Source: Gemmatimonadales bacterium (GTDB lineage: Bacteria; Gemmatimonadota; Gemmatimonadetes; Gemmatimonadales; GWC2-71-9). Taken from it: a DNA stretch of 64,000 bases. Of the stretch, positions 50,081 through 57,701 are shown piece by piece (positions within the stretch are counted from its first letter, which is position 1; each line of letters starts with the position of its first letter). Below the pieces are notes generated by a model. It made no database searches. It was not told where the DNA came from and saw only the letters and a program-made list of their open reading frames with translations. Position numbers and translations under genes: made by a program. The DNA lies in NCBI GenBank assembly GCA_019637315.1, contig JAHBVU010000004.1:205040-269039 (forward strand), given 5' to 3'.

Positions 50081-51360
50081 TCCTCCTTGCCACGCTCTCG
50101 CTTCTGGGCGTCGCGGCAGGCGGCCCGGTCCAGGACACCCTCCGCCTGGAGACGCTCACCGCCGCCGCCCGCGACCGCGACCCGCGGGGTCGCCAGCTCG
50201 AGCTGCTGGAATCACAAACTGCGCTCCGGCTTCGCAACCTGCGCGCCGAGCGGTTGCCGCGCCTGACAGTGTCGGGCGAAGCGACGGCGCAATCGGACAT
50301 CACCCACATCACCCTCGACGGCTCGCCGATCCAGCCGCCGATGCCGCCCAAGGAACAGTGGTTGACCTCCGTTCAGGCCGATCAGCTCCTCTACGATGGC
50401 GGCGCCATCGAAGCTCGGCGCGCAGTCGAACGGGCCCGGCTGGCCGAGTCGAGGGAATCGGTGCGCACCGCGCAGTACCGCCTCCGCGATGAGGTCAATG
50501 CCGCCTTCTTCACCGCGTTCCTGTTCCAGGAGCGCGACGCCGAGCTCGCCGCTGTCGCCGACGACCTCGAAGGGCGCCTGACGGTTGTTCGGGTGCGGGT
50601 TCGGGAGGGAGCCGCCCTGCCCGCCGATACCGCAGCCCTTGCTGCGGAACGGCTGCGGATCCGGCAGTTCCGTGACGATGCCCGGTCCTCCCGAGAGGCG
50701 GCCCTGGCGGTACTGGCCCGACTGACCGATCGCGAGATCCCAACTGCTGCCGTCCTGGTCCTGCCGGATCTCGCCTCAGCGGTAGCCGCTGCAGGGACCC
50801 GCGACTCGGTTCATGAACGGCCCGAGTTCGCCCAGTTCTCGCGCACGCGCGATCGCCTGGCCAGCGAAGCCAGCGCACTCGACGCCGAGCGACGACCGCG
50901 ACTGATGGCATTCGGTGCCGGCGGATACGGCAACCCCGGTCTCAATCAGTTCAGTCCCACCGCGGACCCGTTCTGGCGAGCCGGGGTGCGGTTCGAGTGG
51001 CGGCCCTGGAACTGGGGCTCCACCGCGCGACAGAAGGAAGTCCTGACCCTCCAGCGGGAAGTTGTCGAGACAGAACAGGCAGCCTTTGCCAGGGGGCTGG
51101 ACCGCGCGGTCCAGCACGACCTCGCCACGATGCGGCGCCTCGAGGCAGCCATCACCTCCGACAGCAGCATCATCCTGCTGGAGGAGCAGGTCGAGCGGCG
51201 CGCGCGGGTTCAGCTCGACGAAGGTGTGATCACAGCCGCCGATTACATCCAGGCCCGCACTGAGGTGTTGCGCGCCCGACTCGCGGCGCAACGCCATCGG
51301 GTCGAGCTGGCCCAGGCCCACGCTCGCTATCTGACCACACTCGGCATCGACGCACGGTAA
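50077..51360 (+). CDS. TolC-family outer-membrane efflux protein
   Basis: 427 residues with a short Sec signal (LLATLSLLGVAAGG). TolC-type repeats are seen: LTAAARDRDPRGRQLELLESQ in the first half, and QLLYDGGAIEARRAVERARLAESRES, and a second half ending LDEGVITAADYIQARTEVLRARLAAQRHRVELAQA. It supplies the outer-membrane channel for the ABC exporter encoded downstream. ATGA overlap with the TetR gene. Confidence 0.92.
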   Translation: MILLATLSLLGVAAGGPVQDTLRLETLTAAARDRDPRGRQLELLESQTALRLRNLRAERLPRLTVSGEATAQSDITHITLDGSPIQPPMPPKEQWLTSVQADQLLYDGGAIEARRAVERARLAESRESVRTAQYRLRDEVNAAFFTAFLFQERDAELAAVADDLEGRLTVVRVRVREGAALPADTAALAAERLRIRQFRDDARSSREAALAVLARLTDREIPTAAVLVLPDLASAVAAAGTRDSVHERPEFAQFSRTRDRLASEASALDAERRPRLMAFGAGGYGNPGLNQFSPTADPFWRAGVRFEWRPWNWGSTARQKEVLTLQREVVETEQAAFARGLDRAVQHDLATMRRLEAAITSDSSIILLEEQVERRARVQLDEGVITAADYIQARTEVLRARLAAQRHRVELAQAHARYLTTLGIDAR

Positions 51361-51364
51361 CGCC

Positions 51365-52282
51365 ATGACTACGCTTCGTTCTTCAATTGCTGCGCTCGCC
51401 ACGATCCTGGCCGCAGCCGGCTGCCGGTCCGATCAGCCCGATGCCTACGGGACCTTCGAAGCCGACGAAGTGGTCGTCGCCTCGGAGACGACCGGCCGCC
51501 TGCTCCGCTTCGACGTTCGCGAAGGCGACCAGCTGACCCCGGGCTCGACGCTCGGTCTGGTCGACACGATTCCCTTGTCTCTCGAACGCCGCGAGCTGGC
51601 CGCGCGCCGCTCGTCGGCGCGCTCAAGGACCACCGAGGTCTCCGCCCAGATCACCCTGCTCTCTGCGCAGCGGGATGTCGCCGAGCGCGAGCTGGCGCGG
51701 ACCCGACGGCTGGCATCGGCCCAAGCCGCCACGGCGCAGCAACTCGATCGGGCCGAGCGAGACTACCGGTCGCTGACCGATCAGATCGCGGCAACGCGCA
51801 CCTCGTTCGGCACCACGCGGGGTGAGATCGATGCGATCGAAGCCCGCATCGCAATCGTCGACGATCGAATCGCCCGGAGCAGCATCGTGACCCCCGTCGG
51901 CGGCACCGTGCTGACGACCTACGTCGAGCAGGGCGAGATCGTTCAGGCCGGGCAGCCGCTCTACAAGGTCGCCCGGCTCGACACCCTGACTCTCCGCGCC
52001 TTCGTCAGCGGCGATCAGCTGGCCGCGATCAGACTCGGAGAGGCCGTCACTGTCCAGTTCGATCACGGCGCGGGAGTGTTGGCCCAGCGCAGCGGCCAGG
52101 TGAACTGGATTGCCTCGCGGGCCGAGTTCACGCCCACGCCGATTCAGACTCGCAAGCAGCGAGTCGACCTCGTCTACGCCGTGAAGATCAGGGTGGCCAA
52201 CCCTGACGGTGCTCTCAAGATCGGCATGCCCGGAGAACTCGTGCTGACCCCGACGCCAGCCGCAGCAGCGGGGAGTCGATGA
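51365..52282 (+). CDS. HlyD-type periplasmic adaptor lipoprotein
   Basis: 305 residues; lipobox AAAGC. Biotinyl-lipoyl half SETTGRLLRFDVREGDQL, a coiled hairpin (RDVAERELARTRRLASAQAATAQQLDRAE), second lipoyl half RSSIVTPVGGTVLTTYVEQGEIV, and a closing barrel. Similar to YbhG-like adaptors linked to ABC-2 exporters. Four bases after the TolC stop; overlaps the first ATPase gene by 4 bases. Confidence 0.92.
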   Translation: MTTLRSSIAALATILAAAGCRSDQPDAYGTFEADEVVVASETTGRLLRFDVREGDQLTPGSTLGLVDTIPLSLERRELAARRSSARSRTTEVSAQITLLSAQRDVAERELARTRRLASAQAATAQQLDRAERDYRSLTDQIAATRTSFGTTRGEIDAIEARIAIVDDRIARSSIVTPVGGTVLTTYVEQGEIVQAGQPLYKVARLDTLTLRAFVSGDQLAAIRLGEAVTVQFDHGAGVLAQRSGQVNWIASRAEFTPTPIQTRKQRVDLVYAVKIRVANPDGALKIGMPGELVLTPTPAAAAGSR

Positions 52283-53241
52283 TCTCGCCGATCGCGGCGG
52301 CGGATACCGCCGTCATGGTCCAGGGTGTCTCGAAGAGCTACGGCGCCCAGCCTGCGCTGACGGAGGTCTCCGTCTCGATCCGCACGGGAGAGCTCTTTGG
52401 CTTCATCGGTCCGGACGGTGCCGGGAAGACCACACTCTTCCGGATTCTCACCACCCTGCTCCTGCCCGACTCAGGCTCGGCCCAGGTGCTCGGCCTCGAT
52501 GTGGTCGAAGGCCTCTGGGAGCTGCGACGCCGGATCGGATACATGCCCGGCCGCTTCTCGCTCTATCCCGACCTTACGGTCGAGGAGAATCTCGACTTCT
52601 TTGCCGCCGTCTTCGGCACCACGGTGGCCGCGCAGTATGACGCCATCGCACCGATCTACCGTCAGATCGAACCCTTCCGGACTCGACGCGCGGGCGCGCT
52701 TTCCGGCGGCATGAAGCAGAAGCTCGCGCTCTCGTGCGCTCTGGTGCACCGGCCCGACATCCTCTTCCTCGACGAGCCGACGACGGGTGTCGATGCTGTC
52801 TCGCGCCGTGAGTTCTGGAATCTGCTCGACAGTCTCAAGCAGGGCGGCATGACGATCGTCGTATCGACGCCATATATGGACGAGGCCGATCGCTGCGATC
52901 GGGTCGCTCTGATCCAGAAGGGGCGCGTGCTCATGATCGACGCGCCCGGTCGAATCGGCGCACAGTATCCGCTGCCACTCTTTGCCGTGCGCGACCCCCG
53001 TCGGGTCGAGCTGCTTGCCGCGCTGCGTGCGTTCGACCACGCCCGGAGCGTCTACCCGTTCGGTGAGGAACTTCACTATACGGACGCACGCACGGACGCC
53101 GCACCCGAACTGATCCGCGCCGAGCTCACCCGCCACCTGCGCGGCCAAGGCCTCGAGGGCGTGTCGATCGAACCGATTCCGGCCGGGATCGAAGACAGTT
53201 TCATGGAGTTGATGGGCGCGCCGGAAGGGATCCGATCGTGA
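52279..53241 (+). CDS. ABC exporter ATPase, first of two
   Basis: 320 residues. Walker A GPDGAGKTT (about 44-52), signature LSGGMKQKLALSCALVHRPD, Walker B ILFLDEPTTGVD. It resembles the N-terminal half of YbhF. The C-terminal 90 residues (DPRRVELLAALRAFDHARSV and the ending RGQGLEGVSIEPIPAGIEDSFMELM) are of the DrrA type. It energises the permeases encoded downstream. ATGA/GTGA-type overlaps with both neighbours. Confidence 0.94.
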   Translation: MISPIAAADTAVMVQGVSKSYGAQPALTEVSVSIRTGELFGFIGPDGAGKTTLFRILTTLLLPDSGSAQVLGLDVVEGLWELRRRIGYMPGRFSLYPDLTVEENLDFFAAVFGTTVAAQYDAIAPIYRQIEPFRTRRAGALSGGMKQKLALSCALVHRPDILFLDEPTTGVDAVSRREFWNLLDSLKQGGMTIVVSTPYMDEADRCDRVALIQKGRVLMIDAPGRIGAQYPLPLFAVRDPRRVELLAALRAFDHARSVYPFGEELHYTDARTDAAPELIRAELTRHLRGQGLEGVSIEPIPAGIEDSFMELMGAPEGIRS

Positions 53242-53981
53242 AGGCCGCGCCCGCCATCGAAACCCGCGAGCTGACCCGGCGATTCGGCGACTTTACCGCC
53301 GTCGACTCCATTTCTTTCACCGTCGACAAGGGCGAAGTCTTCGGGTTCCTCGGTGCCAACGGCGCCGGCAAGACCACGGCCATCCGGATGCTGATCGGTT
53401 TGCTGGCGCCGACCTCGGGGCAGGCTCGAGTCGCCGGCTTCGACGTGTACCGGGAAACAGAGCGGATCCGCCGCAGCATCGGCTACATGAGTCAGCGGTT
53501 CTCGCTCTACGAGGATCTGACGGTTCGCGAGAACATCCAGCTGTACGGCGGCATCTACGGCCTCTCCAACACCGTGATTCGCGAGCGCACCGACGAGATG
53601 CTGACCACGCTGGGGCTCGGCCACGCGGCCAAGGAGCTCGTCGGGTCCATTCCGCTCGGCTGGAAGCAGAAGCTCGCCTTCTCGGTCGCCCTGCTCCATC
53701 GGCCCGAGATCGTCTTCCTGGATGAGCCGACCGGCGGGGTCGATCCCATCACCCGCCGGCAGTTCTGGCAATCGATCTACGAGACGGCCGCTGCGGGCAC
53801 AACCGTCTTCGTCACCACCCACTACATGGATGAGGCGGAGTACTGCGATCGCATCTGCATCATGGTCGACGGCCGGATTGGCGCCATGGGCCGCCCCGGC
53901 GACCTCAAGCAGGAGCACGGCGTCGGGTCGGTCGATGAGCTGTTCGTGCGCCTGGCCCGGCCTGCCGGAGCCAGCGCATGA
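53238..53981 (+). CDS. ABC exporter ATPase, second of two
   Basis: 247 residues with Walker A GANGAGKTTAIRM, Walker B IVFLDEPTGGVDPITRR, and a conserved SVDELFVRLARP end. The signature is atypical: GSIPLGWKQKLAFSVAL in place of LSGGQ, as in the second half of YbhF. This suggests a heterodimer of the two ATPases with one degenerate signature. In E. coli these two are one polypeptide; here they are separate genes with a 4-base overlap. Confidence 0.93.
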   Translation: MKAAPAIETRELTRRFGDFTAVDSISFTVDKGEVFGFLGANGAGKTTAIRMLIGLLAPTSGQARVAGFDVYRETERIRRSIGYMSQRFSLYEDLTVRENIQLYGGIYGLSNTVIRERTDEMLTTLGLGHAAKELVGSIPLGWKQKLAFSVALLHRPEIVFLDEPTGGVDPITRRQFWQSIYETAAAGTTVFVTTHYMDEAEYCDRICIMVDGRIGAMGRPGDLKQEHGVGSVDELFVRLARPAGASA

Positions 53982-55081
53982 GCGCCCTGCGTGGCTTCAT
54001 CCGGAAGGAAACCTGGCACCTGCTCCGGGATCGCCAGACGCTCGTCATCCTGGTCCTGATGCCGCTGCTTCAGGTCCTTCTATTCGGCTTCGCGGTGCGC
54101 ACCGAGGTCGACAACATCCGACTCGCCATCGTCGACCCGACGCCCGACCACCGAAGCACCGAACTGCGCAGCCGGTTCGGCGCAACAACCAGCTTTGATA
54201 TCGTCGGCACGGTCGGGGCAACAGCCGAACTCGAGCCGCTCTTTGCGAGTGGACGAGTCCGTCAGGCAGTCGTCTTCGAGTCCCGGTTTGCGGAGCGGAT
54301 CGCCCGCGGCGAGCCGGTCGTCATCCAGCTGATCACCGATGCCACCGACCCGAACACGGGCAGCATCATGCAGGCGTATGCGGTGTCGGTGATCCGCCAG
54401 TACGAAGCCGAGCTGATGCAGGCGTTGCCCCGGGTGCGGATCGTGCCGCAGGTCCAGATGCGATTCAACCCGACGCTCGAGAGTGTCTTTCTCTTCGTGC
54501 CCGGCCTGATTGCCTTCGTGCTGACACTCACCTCGGCGCTGATGACCGCCATCTCGATCACCCGAGAGAAGGAGACGGGCACCATGGAGGTGTTGCTCGT
54601 TTCGCCCCTCCGGCCCTGGCAGATCGTCGTTGGCAAAGTGATACCGTATATCGCGCTTGGCTTCGCCAACGTGCTGCTCGTACTCGCGGCAGCGCGCATC
54701 GTCTTCGGCGTGCCGATCAACGGCAGTCCGGCCCTCCTTCTGGCCGAGAGCCTGCTCTACATCGTCGTTGCGCTCGCGCTCGGCGTGTTGATTTCGACGA
54801 TGGCGCCGTCACAGCGAGTTGCAATGATGGCGGCGCTCGCGGGGCTGATGCTGCCCACCATGATGCTCTCGGGGTTCATCTTTCCGATCGAGAGCATGCC
54901 CGCACCACTCCGTGCGCTGTCGAACATCGTTCCGGCACGCTGGTTCGTCGTCGTGGTGCGAGGCATCATGATCAAGGGCGTCGGCATCGAGCATCTCTGG
55001 CGTGAAACCCTGATTCTCGTTGGGATGGCAACCGCGCTGCTGACCTTGAGCGCCCGGCGTCTTGCCGTCCGGCTGGGGTAA
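53978..55081 (+). CDS. ABC-2 type permease, first of two (YbhS-like)
   Basis: 367 residues. N-terminal helix (LVILVLMPLLQVLLFGFAV) followed by a large extracytoplasmic domain (about residues 45-170), then five helices, including ESVFLFVPGLIAFVLTLTSALMTAIS, and VALALGVLISTMAPSQRVAMMAALAGLML. The TREKETGTMEVLLVSPLRPWQIVVGK segment is the ABC-2 signature. Inner-membrane part of the exporter. Confidence 0.94.
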   Translation: MSALRGFIRKETWHLLRDRQTLVILVLMPLLQVLLFGFAVRTEVDNIRLAIVDPTPDHRSTELRSRFGATTSFDIVGTVGATAELEPLFASGRVRQAVVFESRFAERIARGEPVVIQLITDATDPNTGSIMQAYAVSVIRQYEAELMQALPRVRIVPQVQMRFNPTLESVFLFVPGLIAFVLTLTSALMTAISITREKETGTMEVLLVSPLRPWQIVVGKVIPYIALGFANVLLVLAAARIVFGVPINGSPALLLAESLLYIVVALALGVLISTMAPSQRVAMMAALAGLMLPTMMLSGFIFPIESMPAPLRALSNIVPARWFVVVVRGIMIKGVGIEHLWRETLILVGMATALLTLSARRLAVRLG

Positions 55082-55084
55082 CCG

Positions 55085-56227
55085 ATGCGCACCCTCCTCT
55101 TTCTGATTCGCAAAGAGTACCTCCAGATCTTTCGCGATCGGGCCACGGTCTTCCAGATCTTCTTCATCCCGGTCGTGCAGCTCCTGCTGCTGTCCAACGC
55201 AGCCACCTTCCAGATCACCAACGCGCGGATGCACGTCGTGGATCTCGATCGGAGCACGGCGTCGCGCGGCCTGGTCACGCATCTAACCGCATCCGGCCGG
55301 TTCGTCGTGTCGTCCGCGGTGCCATCACAGGAGGCGGCCAACGAGAGTCTCCTCGGTCGCGAGGCGACGATGATCCTGACGATCCCGCCGCGCTTCGAGC
55401 GAGATCTGATTCGCCAGGGCGTCGCCCCGGTGCAGCTCGTGCTCAACGCCGAGGAGGGTGCGGCAGCGGGCATAACCCAGTCGTACGCCCTGCAGATCAT
55501 CAGTGACTATGCCCGGCAGCTGGGCGTCGAGTTGCGGCCGCAGACCGCCCCGCGCATCGATCCGGCGCCCGCGAGGGCCGGAGCAGCGTTTGACGTCCGA
55601 TTGCGCAGCTGGTTCAACCCGACGCTCAGCTACAAACACTATATGGTGCCTGGCATTCTCGTCTCGCTCGTCACGATCATCGGGATGCTGCTCACCGCGC
55701 AGAACATTGCCCGGGAAAAGGAGGCTGGCACCCTCGAACAGCTCAACGTCACCCCGATCACCAAGGGACAGTTCATCGCGGGTAAGCTGCTGCCCTTCTG
55801 GCTGCTGGCCCTGGTGATGTTCAGCCTGGGACTGATCGTCGGCAAGCTGGCGTTCGGCATTCCGATGCGCGGCAACCTGCTGCTCGTCTTCGTCTCGGCG
55901 GCCGTCTATCTCACGGTGGCGCTGGGAACCGGCCTCTGGATCGCCACCATCGCGTCGACCCAGCAGCAGACCATGTTCGTGTCCTTCTTCGTGCTGGTGA
56001 TCTATCTGCTGATGAGCGGCCTCTTCACGCCGATCGACAGCATGCCGATCTGGGCGCAGTGGATGGCCGAGTTGAATCCGGTCAAGCATTTCGTGGTCAT
56101 CATGCGTGCCGTGCTGGTGCGCGGCGCCGACCTCAGCGGCATCGCGGTACCGCTTGGCGCCCTGGCAGCGCTCGGCCTGCTGGTGCTGACGGGCGCCGTG
56201 CGCCAGTATTCCAAGACGCACGGTTAG
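55085..56227 (+). CDS. ABC-2 type permease, second of two (YbhR-like)
   Basis: 380 residues. Same plan as its neighbour: an early helix (VFQIFFIPVVQLLLLSNAA), a large outer domain, and the ABC-2 motif AREKEAGTLEQLNVTPITKGQFIAGKLLPFW, followed by helices ending in VPLGALAALGLLVLTGAV. It starts three bases after the other permease and forms a heterodimer with it. Last intact gene of the operon. Confidence 0.94.
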   Translation: MRTLLFLIRKEYLQIFRDRATVFQIFFIPVVQLLLLSNAATFQITNARMHVVDLDRSTASRGLVTHLTASGRFVVSSAVPSQEAANESLLGREATMILTIPPRFERDLIRQGVAPVQLVLNAEEGAAAGITQSYALQIISDYARQLGVELRPQTAPRIDPAPARAGAAFDVRLRSWFNPTLSYKHYMVPGILVSLVTIIGMLLTAQNIAREKEAGTLEQLNVTPITKGQFIAGKLLPFWLLALVMFSLGLIVGKLAFGIPMRGNLLLVFVSAAVYLTVALGTGLWIATIASTQQQTMFVSFFVLVIYLLMSGLFTPIDSMPIWAQWMAELNPVKHFVVIMRAVLVRGADLSGIAVPLGALAALGLLVLTGAVRQYSKTHG

Positions 56228-56246
56228 TCGTCGCCCTGGAGTCCCT

Positions 56247-56369
56247 ATGGTTCGCGCCCTGTTCGTTCTCTTCCTTGCGGCACCCGTCGCGGCCCGGATC
56301 GAGATCGCTCCACCGGACATCCCCTGTCACCTCACGCGGGCTATCCCGATCGGGGCAAGCTCACGATGA
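56247..56369 (+). CDS. Stunted secreted ORF at the end of the exporter operon
   Basis: 40 residues: a complete signal peptide-like start (MVRALFVLFLAAPVAA) followed by a short RIEIAPPDIPCHL stretch and a stop. GGAG sits 5 bases before the ATG and it lies 19 bases after the permease stop, so it is likely transcribed. Its 3' end overlaps the end of the DUF4143 gene by 9 bases. It looks like the 5' remnant of a secreted-protein gene cut off by that gene, though an independent tiny gene is possible. Confidence 0.4.
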   Translation: MVRALFVLFLAAPVAARIEIAPPDIPCHLTRAIPIGASSR

Positions 56370-57524
56370 CGTCGCGCTCTCAAAGAGCAACCCAGGTTGC
56401 GCCAGCGTAGCGAGCGGCACGGCTTCGACCTGATCGGCCAGCGCAAACCGCCGGCTTCCGGGGTACACGATGGCAACCCGATCGAGACTCAGGTCCACGA
56501 GCGCGTTGCGGATCGAGGGCGTGATGCGCGGAACGTCAGCACGTTTGCACTCGACGCCCAACAACCGGTCGCCTCGGCGGAGCAGCAGGTCGATTTCGGC
56601 GCCGCGATGCGTGGCCCAGAACCAGGCTTCATCGTGCGGTTCGGCGGCCAGGACCTGCTCGATGGCGAAGCCCTCCCACGATGCACCCAGCTTGGGATGC
56701 GAGAGCAGGGCGCTCTCGGTTTCCACGCCCAGCAATTGATGCAGCAACCCGCTGTCACGCACATAGATCTTGGGTGACTTGACCTGGCGCTTGCTCACGT
56801 TGGCAAACCATGGCTGCAGCTGGCGAATCATGTGCGCATCTGTCAATAGGTCCAGATAGCGCCGAGTCACTGCCGGCTTCACACCAAGCGCATAGGCCGG
56901 CTCGGTGGCATTCCAGGTCTGCCCATGGTAGTGCGCGAGCATCGTCCAGAATCGGAGGAGCGCAACGGCGGGAACCCGGACGCCCCACTGCGGCAGGTCC
57001 CGTTCCAGCAAGGTCTGCACAAAGGCTTTCCGCCACGCGATACTGTCGTCCTCCGTCTGCGCCAAGTACGCACGGGGAAATCCCCCCCGACGCCACAGAT
57101 CGTTGGCCGATTCGGCCCCCAGCTCGGCAAGCGTGAAACCGCCGATGTCGATGCGCTCCGCCCGACCAGCCAGGCTTTCCGATGACTGGCGCATCAGATC
57201 GCCCGAGGCGCTGCCGAGGATCAGGAATCGGGCCGGGGTCCCAGGGCGGTCCGCCAGCACGCGCAGAACCGGGAAGAGATCGGGCCGACGCTGCACCTCA
57301 TCGATGACGATCAGGCCTCGCAACGGGTCGAGGGCCGTCCGTGGCTCGTCGAGGCGGCCCAGGCTCAACGGATCCTCGAGATCGAAGTAGTTGGGAGACG
57401 ATTCGGGCAACAGGGTGCGGGCCAGCGTCGTCTTACCTGACTGGCGCGGTCCGGTCAGGACGACGACGGGCCCGCGGTCGAGCCCTGTACGAATTCGCTC
57501 CAGAAAGCGCTGTCGATTGACCAT
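56361..57524 (-). CDS. AAA ATPase with DUF4143 domain, second copy in the window
   Basis: About 387 residues from ATG 57524. Walker A VLTGPRQSGKTTL, Walker B LIVIDEVQRRPDLF, and ILGSASGDLMRQSSESLAGR precede the DUF4143 portion, with nuclease-like THRGAEIDLLLRRGDRLLGVECKRAD near the end. The protein is of a different subfamily from that at 23556 (moderate similarity only). The gene is oriented against the exporter operon and, like the other, is preceded by a strong inverted repeat. Confidence 0.9.
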   Translation of the reverse strand: MVNRQRFLERIRTGLDRGPVVVLTGPRQSGKTTLARTLLPESSPNYFDLEDPLSLGRLDEPRTALDPLRGLIVIDEVQRRPDLFPVLRVLADRPGTPARFLILGSASGDLMRQSSESLAGRAERIDIGGFTLAELGAESANDLWRRGGFPRAYLAQTEDDSIAWRKAFVQTLLERDLPQWGVRVPAVALLRFWTMLAHYHGQTWNATEPAYALGVKPAVTRRYLDLLTDAHMIRQLQPWFANVSKRQVKSPKIYVRDSGLLHQLLGVETESALLSHPKLGASWEGFAIEQVLAAEPHDEAWFWATHRGAEIDLLLRRGDRLLGVECKRADVPRITPSIRNALVDLSLDRVAIVYPGSRRFALADQVEAVPLATLAQPGLLFESATSS

Positions 57525-57535
57525 GACAGTCAATA

Positions 57536-57577
57536 TACCGGGAAAATAGAACATAATAAGGGTCGATTTTCCCGGTA
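57536..57577. promoter_or_regulatory. Inverted repeat at the start of the second DUF4143 gene
   Basis: TACCGGGAAAAT / ATTTTCCCGGTA, perfect 12-base arms with an 18-base AT-rich loop, ending 11 bases before the ATG on the minus strand. Candidate operator or RNA structure. Confidence 0.7.
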
Positions 57578-57638
57578 ACAGACGGAACGAGTATCATACA
57601 CCGACCCCGAAGGCAAGCAGGCCTGCCGCAAAGAAGAA

Positions 57639-57663
57639 GGGCTCGTCACCTTGGACCGAGCCC
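57639..57663 (-). terminator. Intrinsic terminator of the tricorn-like protease gene
   Basis: GGGCTCG / CGAGCCC arms; on the minus strand the hairpin is followed by TTCTTCTTTG, the T-rich tail of an intrinsic terminator, 39 bases past the stop. Confidence 0.75.
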
Positions 57664-57701
57664 CTCGAGACCACGTTCACGCCCGCACTCGGCGCCGACC
57701 G

